Positions 12,299 to 25,223 of a DNA stretch of 64,000 bases are shown here, piece after piece; the first letter of the stretch is position 1; each line of letters starts with the position of its first letter. A program made the position numbers and the translations under genes. Source of the DNA: Hevea brasiliensis (taxonomy: Eukaryota; Streptophyta; Magnoliopsida; Malpighiales; Euphorbiaceae). The notes under the pieces were generated by a model. That model worked only from the letters and a program-made list of their open reading frames with translations. It made no database searches and was not told the origin of the DNA. Location of the stretch: NCBI RefSeq assembly GCF_030052815.1, contig NC_079501.1, positions 89,942,296 through 90,006,295 of the forward strand, in the 5' to 3' direction.

Positions 12299-12758
12299 TC
12301 ATCCGCCTTTTGCCCATCTAAAATCTGTATGCGAGTTTGGCCTCACTTGCAACTCGGCCAAAATAGCTCCATCTCGAATCAAAGATAGACGGGCATTCAA
12401 TGATCTCAAGGTCATGGATTTTCTGCTCAAAGCATCAAGAACTACATTTGCCTTCCCGGGATGGTAGTCAATTACAGTCATAATCCTTCAGAACTCAATC
12501 CATCGCCTCTGTCTAAGGTTGAGCTCATGCAGGTTGCAAGTATTTCGTGCTTTTGTGGTGCGTGTAAATGTAGCACTTTTCCCCATACAAGTAATGCCTC
12601 CATATCTTGATCACGAAGATAATTGCCGCAAGCTCTAGATCATGGGTAGGGTAGTTACATTCATGTGGCCTTAGGTATGCGGAAGCATAGGCGATCACTT
12701 TCCCCTCTTGCATCAATACACACCCTAACCCATTATGAGAGGCATCACTAGACCACAA
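12299..12758 (-). pseudogene. E1 RNase H domain, frameshifted
   Basis: The RNase H of E1 removes RNA from the RNA/DNA hybrid. The minus-strand frame from 12758 reads [20 protein letters not shown] and then PTHDLELAA, matching Ty3 RNase H, but the usual TDHKS motif reads THHKS (one acidic residue lost). A frameshift near 12525 moves the remainder (GKANVVLDALSRKS, the linker to integrase) to another frame ending at 12299. This piece could not be active. Confidence 0.85.
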
Positions 12759-13700
12759 AGTCCTTTCACGACCTTTGGTTTGTGTGCTGCTGGTGCCTCT
12801 GTCAACATAGCCTTCAACTTCTCAAAACTGGTCTAACACTTGTCATTCCAGTCAAATCTGACATTCTTGTGTAATAACTTGGTCATTGGAGCAGCTATTA
12901 GGGAAAATCCCTTCACAAATCTTCTGTAATACCCAACTAGCCCCAAGAAGCTTCTGACCTCAGTTGTATTCCTGGGAGGCTTCCATTCCAGCACTGTTTT
13001 TATTTTCTTGGGATCCACCCTAATCCCATCAGCTGACACTACGTGTCCAAGGAATGCAATCTCATTCAGCCAAAAGTCACACTTGGACAACTTAGCATAC
13101 TGTTTCTTTTCTCTCAGGGTTTGCAGAACAATCCTCAAATGCTCATCATGTTCTTCCCTGGTCTTGGAATACACCAAAATATCATTAATAAAGACCACTA
13201 CGAACCGATCTAAGTGTGGATGAAAGATACGGTTCATAAGGTCCATGAATGCCGCTGGTGCATTTGTTAGGCCAAAGGGCATCACTAGGAACTCATAATG
13301 CCCATACCGGGTCCTGAATGCAGTCTTGGGCACATCTAAATCCTTTACCCTCAACTGATGATACCCTGATCTGAGATCAATCTTAGAAAATACTCCTGCT
13401 CCCTTCAACTGATCAAACAGATCATCAATTCTAGGCAACGAATATTTGTTCTTCACTGTCACTTTATTCAACTGCCGGTAATCAATGCATAGCCTCAAAG
13501 TCCCATCCTTCTTCTTCACAAACAGCACTAGTGTGTCCCCATGGTGACACACTAGGGCGTATGAACCCCTTATCCAGCAACTCTTGCAACTGAGTTTTCA
13601 ACTCCCTCAATTCAGTGGGTGCCATCCTATAGGGAGCAATGGAAATGGGTCTTTGCAGCCGTGATGTCTCAATAGCAAATTCAACTTCCCTTTCTGGTGG
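12759..13700 (-). pseudogene. E1 reverse transcriptase, frameshifted and altered at the active site
   Basis: Ty3-type reverse transcriptase. The N-terminal part ([31 protein letters not shown]) sits in the frame ending at 13482. A shift near 13540 moves the core into the frame 13552-12833 ([46 protein letters not shown]). The catalytic box normally FxDDIL reads FINDIL, so one metal-binding Asp is Asn. The frame ends at a TAG after DKC, where relatives continue without a stop. Frameshift, stop and lost Asp together make it nonfunctional. Confidence 0.9.
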
Positions 13701-13869
13701 CAAACCAGGCAACTCTTCAGGGAATACCTCTGGGAAGTCTCTCACTGTGGGTATGTCACTCAGGTTTGGCTTAGCCTGCCTAGTATCCACCACATGTGCT
13801 AGGTAGGCTTCACAGCCTTTTCTCATCATTCTTCTTGCAACTGTGGCTGAGATGACATTGGACAAGAAA

Positions 13870-14230
13870 TCATCCTTCCCCCACAACTGTGATCTCATTA
13901 CCCTCTGAAGTTTTTAGAGAAATTCTCTTCAATTTGCAATCAACTATTGCCTGATGACGTGACAACCAGTCCATTCCCAAAATCATGTTAAACTCATGGA
14001 AAGGCAACTCAATCAGGTCTGCCAAGAATTCATACCCCTGAATCCTCAACGGGCAACCCTTGTATACTTTGTTCACTACCACACTGTGGCCCAATGGATT
14101 AGTGACTAGAATGTCTTGGTCACTCTCCCCTACCAATATCCCCCTTTCTACGGGTAGGTTGATGCAAATGTAGGAATGAGTGGATCCTGGATCCACCAAT
14201 GCATGCACAGGTGTAGTGTAGAGGGAGAAC
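13870..14230 (-). pseudogene. E1 aspartic protease (retropepsin) region
   Basis: The minus-strand frame 14208-13870 contains ALVDPGSTHSYI, the plant Gypsy form of the retropepsin active site, and MILGMDWLSRH, the conserved ILGMDWL motif of this family. It would cut the gag-pol polyprotein. It is joined to gag and RT only through frame changes (14209-14363 and about 13890). Confidence 0.82.
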
Positions 14231-15488
14231 GTGCACGATGACGTCAGGGCATCTTGCTCCTCCCTGAGCTCTCAAGGCATAATTTCGGCAGGTGGTGCAT
14301 TGCTCGGCCTCTCTGCGGCTCGGATGCAGCCTGCGAGATGGTCCCCACGGATTTACGGACCTTCTACCCCTTGGTGGTGCGGGAGCAGTGCATGCGCTTG
14401 TGTTGGAGCAACGGTGTAGTAGTTCTGCGTGGGCGGTTCTTCAAGCGATGCTCTGTTGACCCACACCTCAAGCAAGCACCGATTACTCTCCAACATTCCC
14501 CCTTGTGCCATTTCGGGCAATGCGGACATGCGAGAAGATGTTGGGGTGGTCCCTGAACCCCATCCTGGAAAGCGCCTTGATGGTGTGGGTGACCTCTCCT
14601 AGGGGTGAACTGTGGCCTGGGCCCCTGAGACTGACCCTGACCCTGTGGTTGACCCGAACTCTGTGCAGGAGGACCCTTGAACTTCTTCCCAAATGCAGGG
14701 GCTGAACTAGACTGACCCGGTCCCCTCTTCTGCTGTCTCTCTCTTCTAGTCTGCTCACTGATTCTTACTTTTTCCACCTTTATTCCAGCTTCCACTAACT
14801 TGGTAAATTCTGTGATTCCCAAGGCAGTGAACTGGATCTTGATGTTGTCATTTAGTCCCTCTTCAAATCTCTTGCACCTTTCAGCTTCATTAGGGACTAT
14901 CTCCCTTCCATAACGGCTTAATCTAACAAACTCCTTCTCATATTCGGCCAATGAAATCTGTATCTGCCTCAGGTTAATAAACTCTCTTCTTCTCTCTTCC
15001 GGATATACAAGACCCACATATTTCTTCTTAAATTCTGAAAGAAAGAAGTCCCAAGTTACGGCTTCTATCTGCACTTCACTGGACACGGTGTCCCACCACT
15101 CATATGCATCATCTTGAAGTAAAGTGATGGCAGCTTCCAGGTTTTGCTCTGGAGTGCAGTGAAGTTGTTTTAGTACTCTGCTGCATTCAACCAATTCTAC
15201 TGCCAGCAGTCATCTTCTCTCTTGCCATAGAAGTCCACAGCTCCAAACTTCCATAGCCTTTACCGGTGTGATTTACTGTGTGGAGGTGGTGGTGGTGGTG
15301 GTGGTGGTGGTGCCGGCATTACCCGGCCATTTGTCCAAGAAGTCGGCCATTTGTTGGAACATGGCTCGTGGAGGCTGGCGAGGCTCGCTTGAGTGGCGAG
15401 GCAGATTCTCTCATGCCCAGTCTCACCGCTGCAGTGGAGCATGACTCTCCACTTCCTCCTCAACGGCTCTCTGAGATGAAGGGTCCAT
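14231..15488 (-). pseudogene. E1 gag
   Basis: Capsid-nucleocapsid protein of E1. A likely start MDPSSQRAVEEE is at 15488, followed by early stops and a (GGT)n tract (15286-15313) that would encode the low-complexity linker of this family. The main block 15194-14364 is recognisable retrotransposon gag (LKQLHCTPEQNLEAA, YEWWDTV, RYGREIVPNEAERCKRFEEG). Two zinc-binding motifs follow: CPHCPKWHKGEC, and CLRCGSTEHRLKNR in which the last Cys of the CX2CX4HX4C knuckle is Arg. The frame is lost shortly after this. Confidence 0.85.
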
Positions 15489-15592
15489 ATCCTATTCAAA
15501 ATAAGAAAGATAAACAGATCTGCGTTAGTGTCACCTCGACTCTTACAAATGCAATGCATGGTATGGACTCAATCTAGGCCCAGAAACGCCTA

Positions 15593-15610
15593 AACCGTGC
15601 TCTGATACCA
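15593..15610 (-). other. E1 primer binding site (initiator tRNA-Met type)
   Basis: On the minus strand TGGTATCAGAGCACGGTT lies five bases past the LTR end. TGGTATCAGAGC is the standard complement of the plant initiator tRNA-Met 3' end. Confidence 0.92.
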
Positions 15611-15615
15611 CTAAA

Positions 15616-18600
15616 TGTGACACCCCTTACCCGTGTACGGATATGCAGAGTAAGTAATGCCACACGGTGTACTGGCACACTCTAATATTCCTTAATTAAT
15701 TTATATCATGCTTTTGAATATAACTTGTAAAATATAACTCATTTATTAAAATCATAATTTATTTGAGGTTCCGTAAATTTTTCAAGAAAATCCGTGATCT
15801 GGCTAAAAATGGAGAAAAGCAGTTCTTGAACTGTTAAAAACACTTCCAATGAACAAATTCATTCATTCTCAACTCCAATATCATCACAAAGCTCAATATC
15901 AAGATCTCAACATTTTTTTTTAATTTCAGGTCTCAACAACCTTTTCATTTCTCAAACATCCATTTCTCAGGGTTCTCATATATATACAACAATTAAATAC
16001 TCAAATTATTTCCATACATAACCATAAATCTTTATTATTTACATGAACCTCAAAATACATTACATAAATCCCAAATACATATGAGAAAACAAATATTTAA
16101 TTACAAAATGACAAAATGACATCTAATGTCCTACCAATGCACTGCAGGTGATGAGGTGACACGGACATCGTGCGAATGCGGGATGGACTCACCGATCTGC
16201 GGTCTCGGGCTCACGATCTGTATCTCCAGTACCTACGCGTGGCAAAAGCAACGCGCTAAGCAATAATGCTTAGTGGTGCAATAATATAATAAAAGAAAAT
16301 AGCAAGAAATTAAATGTGTAGTGAATGTATATGTTTCATTTGCTTGGTATTTGTATATTATTTACTTTGTCCACTTTTATTCATTTGGTTGCCCCAAGTA
16401 ACCTACACTAGGCATCGGGCTGGATAACGGGTAACCGCCTTTGGGTATCTAGTACCTCGGGCCGTCACACCATCGGTCACATATGCATCTCCCGGTGTGC
16501 AACAGAACAGCTACCAAGCTGTAAATAATCTCAGGCACAAGGCCAAATCTCAATGCAAAGTCAGAATGGCTAAAAGCCATGAAATCACAGAATGGCATAT
16601 TGCCATATGCAGTACTGCTAACTGAACCCTATTGGCATGCCAAACTATCCAAACCAATCATGTTAGGTATACTAGGGCATTTAAAACTTTTAAATTCTTC
16701 AATTTGTGCATTTCAAGTTTTGGTGTCACTATTCACCTCTTTGGTCAACAAAGATATTGACTTTTGGATAGAAAATATGTACATTGACTTTGGCACTCCC
16801 AACATACCACATTTTACATTTAAAACTTGTTAGAGTTGGTCACCATTACCATTTCTAACTTAAAACCAAGAGGGCAGAAAATTTCAGTTTTTGAGACCCA
16901 ACTTCACTGTTCCATTGGACACTGTTGCAGTGAGAATTTGAAGAAATGGAAAACATGAAAGTTGTTCCTTATTTTGTCTAGTTGAATTTCCTTTTTTGAA
17001 TCACTCCATTTGGAGTTTTGTAGCTCCAGATATGGTCCAAAAACCACAGCTGGCCGGATTTGCATTCTGCAGAAATTACCATATCTACAGTAACATGAAT
17101 AGTGACTGCCACTGCCATTTGGGTTAGGTTCTGGCCATAATTTTGGGTAGGTTCATTCATGAAAGTTGTTTTTCTATGTCTTAACTTGTTGCTGTAAAAA
17201 TTTCAGGTCAATTGACTAAATCTACAGTGAGTTATGGCCAAATGAACAGTTACTGTTCATTTGGTCAATTCTGCAGGGGCTGTTGCAGAGTGTCCGGATT
17301 GGGGCCAAGTTTTGGTCCTCTTGCTTTGGTCTTTTGGGCATGGTTTCTTCAGCAAAAATGTGCCATTATAAGCCTAGTTTCATGTCCAATTGGCCAAACA
17401 CCAATTGGACCAACACAGCCAAAGTTATGGCAGTGCAAGTGGACTGAATTTTCAGTCCTTCTGCTGCTGTCCTAGGGCAGCCTGCAACTTCACTTTGCAA
17501 TCCTATTTTTCAGTCCATTTGATGGTCAACTTGCCTAAAATGGTCACTAATTGACCATTAAAATGTGCTCTAACAATTTCCTAAGCCAAGTCAATTTTTC
17601 ACCCTCAAAACCCTAGTTTCCATTCCAATTTACCCATGCACCTTGGTTAAGCACACTAAATCATTATCTATGTAAATATATAGCTTAAACATAATCTCCA
17701 ATTCATTCTAAGTCCATTAAAATCATCAAGACACTCCATTATTGTTCCCTCATTAGGGCTTCCGAAATTCAAGGCATGCATAAACATAAATTTTATTCAT
17801 TTAAGTTACAAATTCTTGCTCACTTTAAGGCTTTAACATGGAATAAAGGAGATTTAAGTATATATATGCACTAACCTTGAATAGGGCAGATTTTTCCCCA
17901 CTTAAAACTTCACTTTCCTTCACTTTCTAGGCTGCCAAACACTTCCCCAAGAGGTGTGATTAAGTTTTAATGAAGGGGTTTAGGGTTTAGTGGTGGAAAC
18001 ACAGGAGAAAGGGAGCTTGGGAAGTGAGGTTTAATGGAGGTTGAGAGAGAGAGATTTCGGCTGGAATTGGAGAGGAAGAAGGCAGCTGCAATTTAATTAT
18101 TTTGGTCATAATTTTGTCTCTTTTAAGTATTTAAGAAAGTTTATTAGCCTGTGATTGGTTGGTGAGTTTTAAATGACATCACAATGATGTCATAAATAAG
18201 CTTTTCTTTGATTTTTCTTTTCTTTTCATCACTACTCAATTTCAATTTAATTTCTAGTAATGTTTATTCATATTTTATGTCATATTAATTATTTACTCAA
18301 CTGGAAAAGTCGGCCAAAAATCACCTCTGAAGGCGAAATGACCAAAATGCCCTCCGTTTGGCTTAACGGGTCAAAATTGTCTGTACCGATTGAAAAAATT
18401 TTTTAGGTATTTTCTTGGCATTCTAATGCCATGGGAACCTCAATAACCCTTCTCTGGAGTCCCAAAAATTATTTTCTAATTTTTCCCCCGGGTCTAGGCT
18501 CCTCGTTGCGAGAACCGCAACTTCCCTTCGGTTACCCATCGTTTGGGCACCAGCTCATTTGACTTTGTTGTATTTTATTTTTAAAATTTTTACTAAGTGT

Positions 18601-18734
18601 TTCTTATTAATATTTGAGTTAATTATGGTCCCTCACTTAAGTTTAATTATTTTTCTGGATGTTCTAGCTGTCCGGACCGACACCAGTCACCGAAACAGTA
18701 GAATGTACGGAGTTGTTATCGGGAGGGTGTTACA
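15616..18734 (-). repeat. E1 5' LTR (right in plus coordinates)
   Basis: 3119 bp from TGTGACACCCC to TGTTACA, the partner of 7653-10793. It should carry the element promoter, read on the minus strand. Confidence 0.92.
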
Positions 18735-19445
18735 TATGGCCTCTTGTGGGATGAGTGTAGGGTGCATGGCCAGCCATAAGAATGCATCCTACATGCATGG
18801 TTGGCCATGAGATGGTCTTTAGGGGCATTTCTTCACCCAATGGGCTTGTGACACATCACCAAGTGAAGGGAAAGAGTCAAAATTAAAATTAGTTAGAGAT
18901 TTTATGAATTGGAAGGGGAAGAGACGTTTTGGAGGCTCCGAAACACTGAAAAAATTCACTATTTATGCTGGAGTAAGGAATTTGGAAGGGGAATTTTGGA
19001 AGCTTGAAGAAGGAAGACATTAATCTCCATCCTAGAGAGTTTTTATTTTCTTCTCTTTCAATTTCTTTGATTGTTTCAAACCCATTTTTGTTGAATGATA
19101 TTGAGTTTTGATTGTTTCAGTTTTATTGTGGTTTTTGACATTATAAGCGACTAAATATTTTAGCTAGGGATTTGATGTAGCTTGACTTGATTTAATCTCT
19201 AGATTTTTATCTAATTTTCTCTACTTTGCTAATAGTTGTCATTTTTGAGTTTAATACTTTTGAGTATCTTGGCAAAATACTCGAATGATTTAAGATTTAT
19301 AATCTATGGTTAGCAAACATGATTATGAATTCGATTTGATAATAACTATTATAGATTTCAAATAAGAGTGAAAACTAAGATTGAGTCTATAGGGTTTTAT
19401 TGAAATAGTCTTTTTCTTAATGCTCTAATTAATTGAGTAATTCTC
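18735..19445 (+). repeat. E0 5' LTR, second fragment
   Basis: Begins with the duplicated TATGG and continues the E0 LTR in register with 34109-34815 of the 3' LTR. It is cut at 19445 by E2. The expected continuation TATTGGGAAATATG (present at 34816) is not found after E2. Confidence 0.83.
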
Positions 19446-22138
19446 TGTCACGACTCAACCTATGGGCCGGACCGGCACTAGGACTTGGACCAGCCTAAAG
19501 CCCCCGAGGCCTGTAATAAGCCTAACTATTCATTAACCCAATCCTAAGGCCCATTTTAAGCCTAATTTCAAGAATTCAACCAGATAGAGTCTGACCATAA
19601 TATGGACCATACAACGGGGAGTTTTGACTCACCCTACCTATAAGCACAATATATATGACAATTTGGGAAGCTCAGCTCACCCTCCACATACTAATAATAT
19701 TATAAAATTAAATGAGAGCTCAACTCTCTCATCCAATTTAATCATACATGCATTTAATAAATATACAGATCCAACACGATATTATTTTACAGACCTAATT
19801 TAAATAAAATACTTCTAACACATGTGGAATTCTAGAAGTTAGTAAAATTATACAAAACATAACAGATATTAATAGATTGCTTATGAAGGAGAGAGGTAGG
19901 TTAGAACTCAACAAGAAATCTTTTGTATCCTGGAAAAATAAGGTGAATAGGAGTGAGCGTTTGACTCAAAGAGTAAAATACCGATTTTAAGTAAAATTTC
20001 TATAGCTATCTAAAGCTAATGCATTCTAAAGAGTGAAATGCAACACCTTCATAATTTTCATATAAATCACATCATAACAGCAAAAAGGTAATTTGGAGCA
20101 CTCATGCACCCATATAATTCAAACAGTACATATATGGAAGCTGATCCCCTATACAGCTCTCTTAATCCAACCTCTGCCAGTGAGTACATCTCAAGTCGGA
20201 CTTTCGCTTGATAGACCAAATGTAAGGGCCAACGAGATCATCTCGAGCCGTGCCTACCCTGACTCATCTATAAAAGGATCAGGTCCCAGTGAGTCAAGCT
20301 CCAGTCGTGTCTGCCGGTCTTGTCCATATCCAATACCACACACCACATGCACGCCAACACACGCACACTACTCCAGATTACCGTAAAATAATATCCATAG
20401 CATTTCATCAATTAAGAATGCAATATAAAACGTGCCTAGTGTTTAACTACATAGATATATATTTATAAGTGATGCATAGGCATGCCTGAACATATAATAA
20501 TATTGAAATTATAATTAAAATCAATATTTTACTCATAGATGTGAACCGAGATCACTGTAGCTGCTGGACGGAGGAAGAAGGCTGTCCCGGCTCACCTGAT
20601 AATTTCATTATAATTATTTAATATAATTGACTCAATACAAGCTTAAAAAGAACTAAAAATATCCTAAGTCGTGTCGAAAATCCGGCAGAGTTCCCCTTAT
20701 ACCTAGAACCTACCCAACCTGTAAAAGGGCTTAAAGTACACTTCTATATCTACAAGTCACACAACCATATCTCAATCATATCACATGACCCCTCTTGGGC
20801 CCATCCAAACAATCAACAACCACAATTGGGAAAATTATAATTTAGTCCCTACAATTAACCATTTTGCAAAAACTGCTCAAATGAGCTCTAACAATTTTAA
20901 AACTTTGCCCCGAGGTCCTTAGCAATATTACTAAGCTAATACAAAATGAATTATAATTTTCTAGCTACCCACAAATATTTTATGGATTTTTAATCTAAAT
21001 CATGCCTAGATAATTAAGAAAAATAAGGGTTCGGGTTTACCTATACCAATTCTGACCCTTGGGATGCGTCCGAAACATCTGAAAATGGTGGGATAGCCTA
21101 TAATCTCGATCCGATTCTAAAGCTTTCCTGGTAGCCTGTTTGCCTAGCCCGAAATTGCAGACCCGAGCAACTGTCAAATTTCTGTGAAACAAGCATACCT
21201 ACGCAAATCCCACAACACGAGGGTTAGTACATAATTTTTATGAAATTTATTAAGCTCATTTAATGCCCAAAAAAATACTGTGAAGTTCTATGGGACTCAT
21301 CGAAAAACGGTGTCAAAAATTTTTGAAATGGGTACTACCGCGAAGCTCTCGTTGAGGGGTGCACTTTTGTACTCTCAAATTTTTTGTGGGGTTCACGGTT
21401 TGTGAGAAATTTAGCCTAAAATTCAAAATGGGCTAAAACTTCTCGGACAAAAATTGGACAAACTGCTTAATGGATTTTTGTGTTCTTGGTGTCTATGGAA
21501 AGCTCTCGAGGTGTAGATGGATTTTGGGATAAGACCTGATCCAATCAGTGGCTGAATCGACCAGAATTGACCTGGGAAGATGAAGCAACACGCGCGGAGG
21601 GAGAGTTTGGCGTGACTTTCCTGCCAGCTGGGGTGTCAGAAGGTGACAGGGAGGCATTTTGGAGGTGCGCCAGCGACCGGGAAGGCTGGGGTGGTGGCTG
21701 GCCGGTTAGGGGAGGAGGGAGGAGAGAGAAAATGGAGAAGGAAGAGGGAACATCGGGAGCGCGAGGGAGAAAGGAAAAGAAAAGGAGGATGGTCGGTCCG
21801 ATTCAACCAGTCCGACTTGATCCAGTTTGATTCAATCGTTTCGATTCAGGATACCCAAAATTAAATTTTTACTCTGCCCTGAGTTCAAAAACAAGGTTCA
21901 AAAACTCCAAAAAAATTTCAGAAAACTCATAAAAATTTAAAGAGTCTAAATACACTTTTAGTTTTGCCACATGGTCTTTAAATTAATTTTTAAAAATCAT
22001 CAAAGTTTCACATTTTCAAAAAATCTAACCCGACTCTAAAAATTCAGAAAATTTCAAAAAAATTCTCAAAATATATAATACAATAAAATACTAATATTCA
22101 CATATAAAATAATTTATTTAAAAATTAGGAGTGTTATA
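19446..22138 (-). repeat. E2 3' LTR (left in plus coordinates)
   Basis: 2693 bp from TGTCACGACTC to GTGTTATA; relatives end TGTTACA. A GC-rich stretch at about 21570-21800 gives open frames but no recognisable protein. Confidence 0.85.
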
Positions 22139-22155
22139 TTCTTTTCCCTTTACAG
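22139..22155 (-). other. E2 polypurine tract
   Basis: On the minus strand GTAAAGGGAAAAGAA lies directly before the LTR. Confidence 0.7.
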
Positions 22156-22161
22156 AAAATT

Positions 22162-23669
22162 CGTCCTCGAATTTTACACAAGGCAGAATAAGGAAACAGA
22201 ATTACATATTAAACAGATGGGGGTACTTGCTACGCATGTCCCACTCTGACTCCCAAATGCATTCTTCCACTGATTGGCTCATCCACAAAACCTTAACCAT
22301 AGGGATCTATTTTGATCTTAGTTGCCTAACTTGGTAGTCCACTATAGCTATTGGCTGCTCCTCAAATGTCAAGTCTTCTTTCAGCTCCACTGTATCTGGT
22401 TGTAGCACATGAGAAGGATCAGGTATGTATTTCCTGAGCATAGAGATGTGGAACACAAGGTGAACATGAGAAAGGCTGGGTGGTAACTCCAACCGATAGG
22501 TAATTGCTCCTACTCTGTCAGTAACCTCAAAAGGTCTAATATATCGAGGTGCCAAACTCTACATCCCTCCGTCTAGGATCAACATAACTCTTTTGCCTAC
22601 TAAAAGCCGTTCTCAATCGTTCCCTAATTAAAGGAACCATCTCAGAAGTGTGTTGCACTAGGTCTATATCATGCACTTTTGCTTCTCCCATTTCTGTCCA
22701 ACACAGAGGAGACCTAAGCTTCTCCCATTTTTGTCCAACACAGAGGAGACCTGCACTTTCTGCCATACATTGCCTCATAGGGTGCCATCCCGATACTGAA
22801 ATGATAATTATTGTTATAGGCAAACTCCACCAAGGGTAGCTGATCATCCCATTAACCTCCAAAATCCAAGACACACATACGAAGCATATCTTCTAGTGTT
22901 TGAATTGTCCTTTTGGATTGTCCGTCTATCTGAGGGTGAAAGGCGATACTAAAGTTTAACTGTATGCCAAGTGCCTCCTGTAGCTTCCTTCAAAATAGAG
23001 AAGTGAACTGGGGTCCTCTGTCAGATATTATGGAAGCAGGAACTCCATGCAATCTGATTATTTCTCGAATATAGAGCCTGGCATATTGTGCAATAGAATA
23101 GGTGGTTCACACAGGCAAGAAATGAGCTGATTTAGTCAGATGATCTACAATTACCCATATCGAATCATATCCCTGCGTGGTACGAGGCAATCTAGTTACA
23201 AAATCCATCGTGATCATTTCCCACTCCATTCCGGGATAGGGAACTCTTGCAGCTTCCCTGATGGTCTCTGGTGTTCAAACTTCACTTTCTGATAAGTCAA
23301 GCACTTGGACACAAAGTTTGTTATGTCCCTCTTCATGCCATTCCACCAGTAGCTATCCTTCACATCATGGTACATCTTGGAGGAGCTTGGGTGCACACTA
23401 TAGGGTGTGTAGTGTGCCTCTTGCATGATCTCATTCCTGAGGTTGTCCACGTTGGGCACACATATCCTGGAACCTTGCATAAGAGCGCCATCATTAGCAA
23501 ATCCAAATTCACATTCTTCACCGTGTTGTACTCTTTCTATAATCTTCATCAATTGCTGGTACCTGTGTTGAGAAACTCTGATTCTGTCTCGTAGCTCTGG
23601 TCTTACTGAAAAATGGGCCAATAATACCCCCTCATCTGAAATATCCAAGATCAGACCTTGATCCATCAA
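22162..23669 (-). pseudogene. E2 integrase and chromodomain-like C-terminus, broken
   Basis: The minus-strand frame 23669-23214 encodes the pre-integrase and zinc region (EAHYTPYSVHPSSSKMYHDV, then CLTYQKVKFEHQ); the last zinc-binding Cys is Tyr. Beyond a stop, remnants of the catalytic core (IISDRGPQF, FHPQIDGQ) and LEDMLRMCVLDF follow with several stops. A 37-nt tandem duplication at 22681-22754 shifts the frame. The segment 22555-22307 ([20 protein letters not shown]) and then VKVLW and EECIWESEWDMRSKYPHLF supply the C-terminus. It is inactive. Confidence 0.85.
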
Positions 23670-24110
23670 CTCATGTATTTCTTAAATCAACGGTCTCCTC
23701 TCCGCTGATATGTGCACTAAGCTGCCATAAGATTTTCTGCTTAGAGCATCTGCTACTACATTGGCCTTCCCAAGATGATATTGGGTGGTGCAATCATAGT
23801 TCTTCAGAATCTCCATCCATCTCCTCTACCTTAAGTTTAAATCCCTCTGTTGGAAGATGTACTTCAAACTCTTGTGGTCGATGTATATCTCGCACACTTC
23901 ACCATACAGGCAGTGTCTCTAGATCTTTAATGCAAAGACTACAACCACCATTTCCAAATCATAGGTGGGATAGTTCTGCTCATGTCTCTTTAGCTGCCTT
24001 GAAGCATAAGCCACTACTTTCCCATGCAGCATCAAAACACACCCTAAATCAACTCTGGAGGCATCACAGTACACGGTATACCCTTCACCACTCATTGGTA
24101 ATGTCAACAC
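23670..24110 (-). pseudogene. E2 RNase H domain, broken
   Basis: [14 protein letters not shown] and [20 protein letters not shown] (24110-23919) identify Ty3 RNase H. A stop replaces a Trp codon after [12 protein letters not shown] and the linker [14 protein letters not shown] follow in the same general register. Confidence 0.82.
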
Positions 24111-25223
24111 AGGGGCTGTAGTTAGACATTCCTTAAGCTTCTGGAAGCTCTCCTCACAATCATCTGTCCAAATGAACGGAACATTCTTCCAAGTTAACTT
24201 AGTTAGGGGAGCTACTATCCTAGAGAAATTCTATACAAAGTGCCTATAGTAGCCAGCTAGGCCCAGAAAACTTCGCACCTCAGTGACTGTTATAGGCTTA
24301 AGCCAATCAGTTATCGCCTCAATTTTCTTGGGATCCACTTAAATGCCTTCACTAGAAACCACGTGTCCCAAGAATGAGATGCTTTCTAGCCAAAATTCAC
24401 ATTTTGAAAATTTGGCATATAGCTAGTGCTCCCTCAAAGTCTGCAACACCATCCTCAAATGCCACACATGTTCTTCCTTGGTCTGCGAATATACCAAAAT
24501 ATCATCTATGAATACAATGACAAAACAGTCTAGGAACAGCCTGAACACCCTGTTCATCAAGTCTATGAGGGCTGTTAGTGCATTGGTGAGTCCAAACGAT
24601 ATCACCAGGAACTCATAATGACCATATCTAGTCCTGAATGCTGTCTTTGGTACATCCTCATTCCTGATTCTCAACTGATGGTAGCCTGACTGTAGATCTA
24701 TTTTGGAAAAGAATCTAGCCCCTTGGAGCTGATCAAACAGATCATTGATCCGAGGGAGTGGGTACTTATTCTTCATAATCACCTTGTTTAGCTGTCTATG
24801 ATCTATACACAACCTTAAGGATCCATCTTTCTTCCTCATAAGTAGAACAGGAGCGCCCCAAGGTAAAGTGCTTGGACTTATGAAACCCTTGTCCAGAAGC
24901 TCCTGTAGTTGCTCCTTTAGCTTCTTCAATTCTGCTGGTGTCATCCTATAAGGTGGCATAGAAATGGGGTTTGTACCCAGCACGATATCTATGCAGAATT
25001 CTATTTCCCTTTCTGGTGGAAATCCTAGAAGCTCCTCAGGGAAGACATCCAAAAATTCTCTAACAACAGGAACATTCTCGATGTTAACACCTTCCACAGA
25101 AGTATCTCTCACTAATGCCAAATGCCCCTGACACCCATGTCTCAACATCTTTGTAGCACTAATTACTGATACCAAGTTATATGGAGCCACGCTCCTATTA
25201 CCATCAAAGCTAAACTCTTCCAC
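24111..25223 (-). pseudogene. E2 reverse transcriptase
   Basis: Long minus-strand frame 25223-24423 with [50 protein letters not shown] and the intact catalytic box [10 protein letters not shown] stop follows LREH (24423), after which the thumb and connection part ([35 protein letters not shown]) continues with further stops. In contrast to E1, the active-site Asp pair is kept, but the domain is truncated. Confidence 0.88.

Larger units (their letters stand above)
7653..18734 (-). mobile_element. E1: Ty3/Gypsy chromovirus (Tekay-like), complete but defective
   Basis: An 11.1-kb element bounded by TATGG duplications (7648-7652, 18735-18739). Its LTRs of about 3.1 kb run from TGTGACACCCC to TGTTACA. 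The coding strand is minus: primer site at 15593-15610, then gag, protease, RT, RNase H, integrase with a C-terminal chromodomain-like region, and the polypurine tract at 10794-10808. Long LTRs, this domain order and the chromodomain indicate a chromovirus, probably the Tekay clade. The two LTRs are nearly identical over most of their length, so the insertion is fairly recent, yet gag, protease, RT and RNase H carry frameshifts, stops and altered key residues. Confidence 0.92.

Noticed and set aside
15260..15577. Frames with poly-Trp or poly-Pro at the (GGT)n tract
   Set aside because: Low-complexity tract in the gag linker of E1; neither strand gives a separate gene.
21567..21864. Gly/Arg/Glu-rich open frames as a gene
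   Set aside because: They lie within the GC-rich stretch of the E2 LTR and have no domain.
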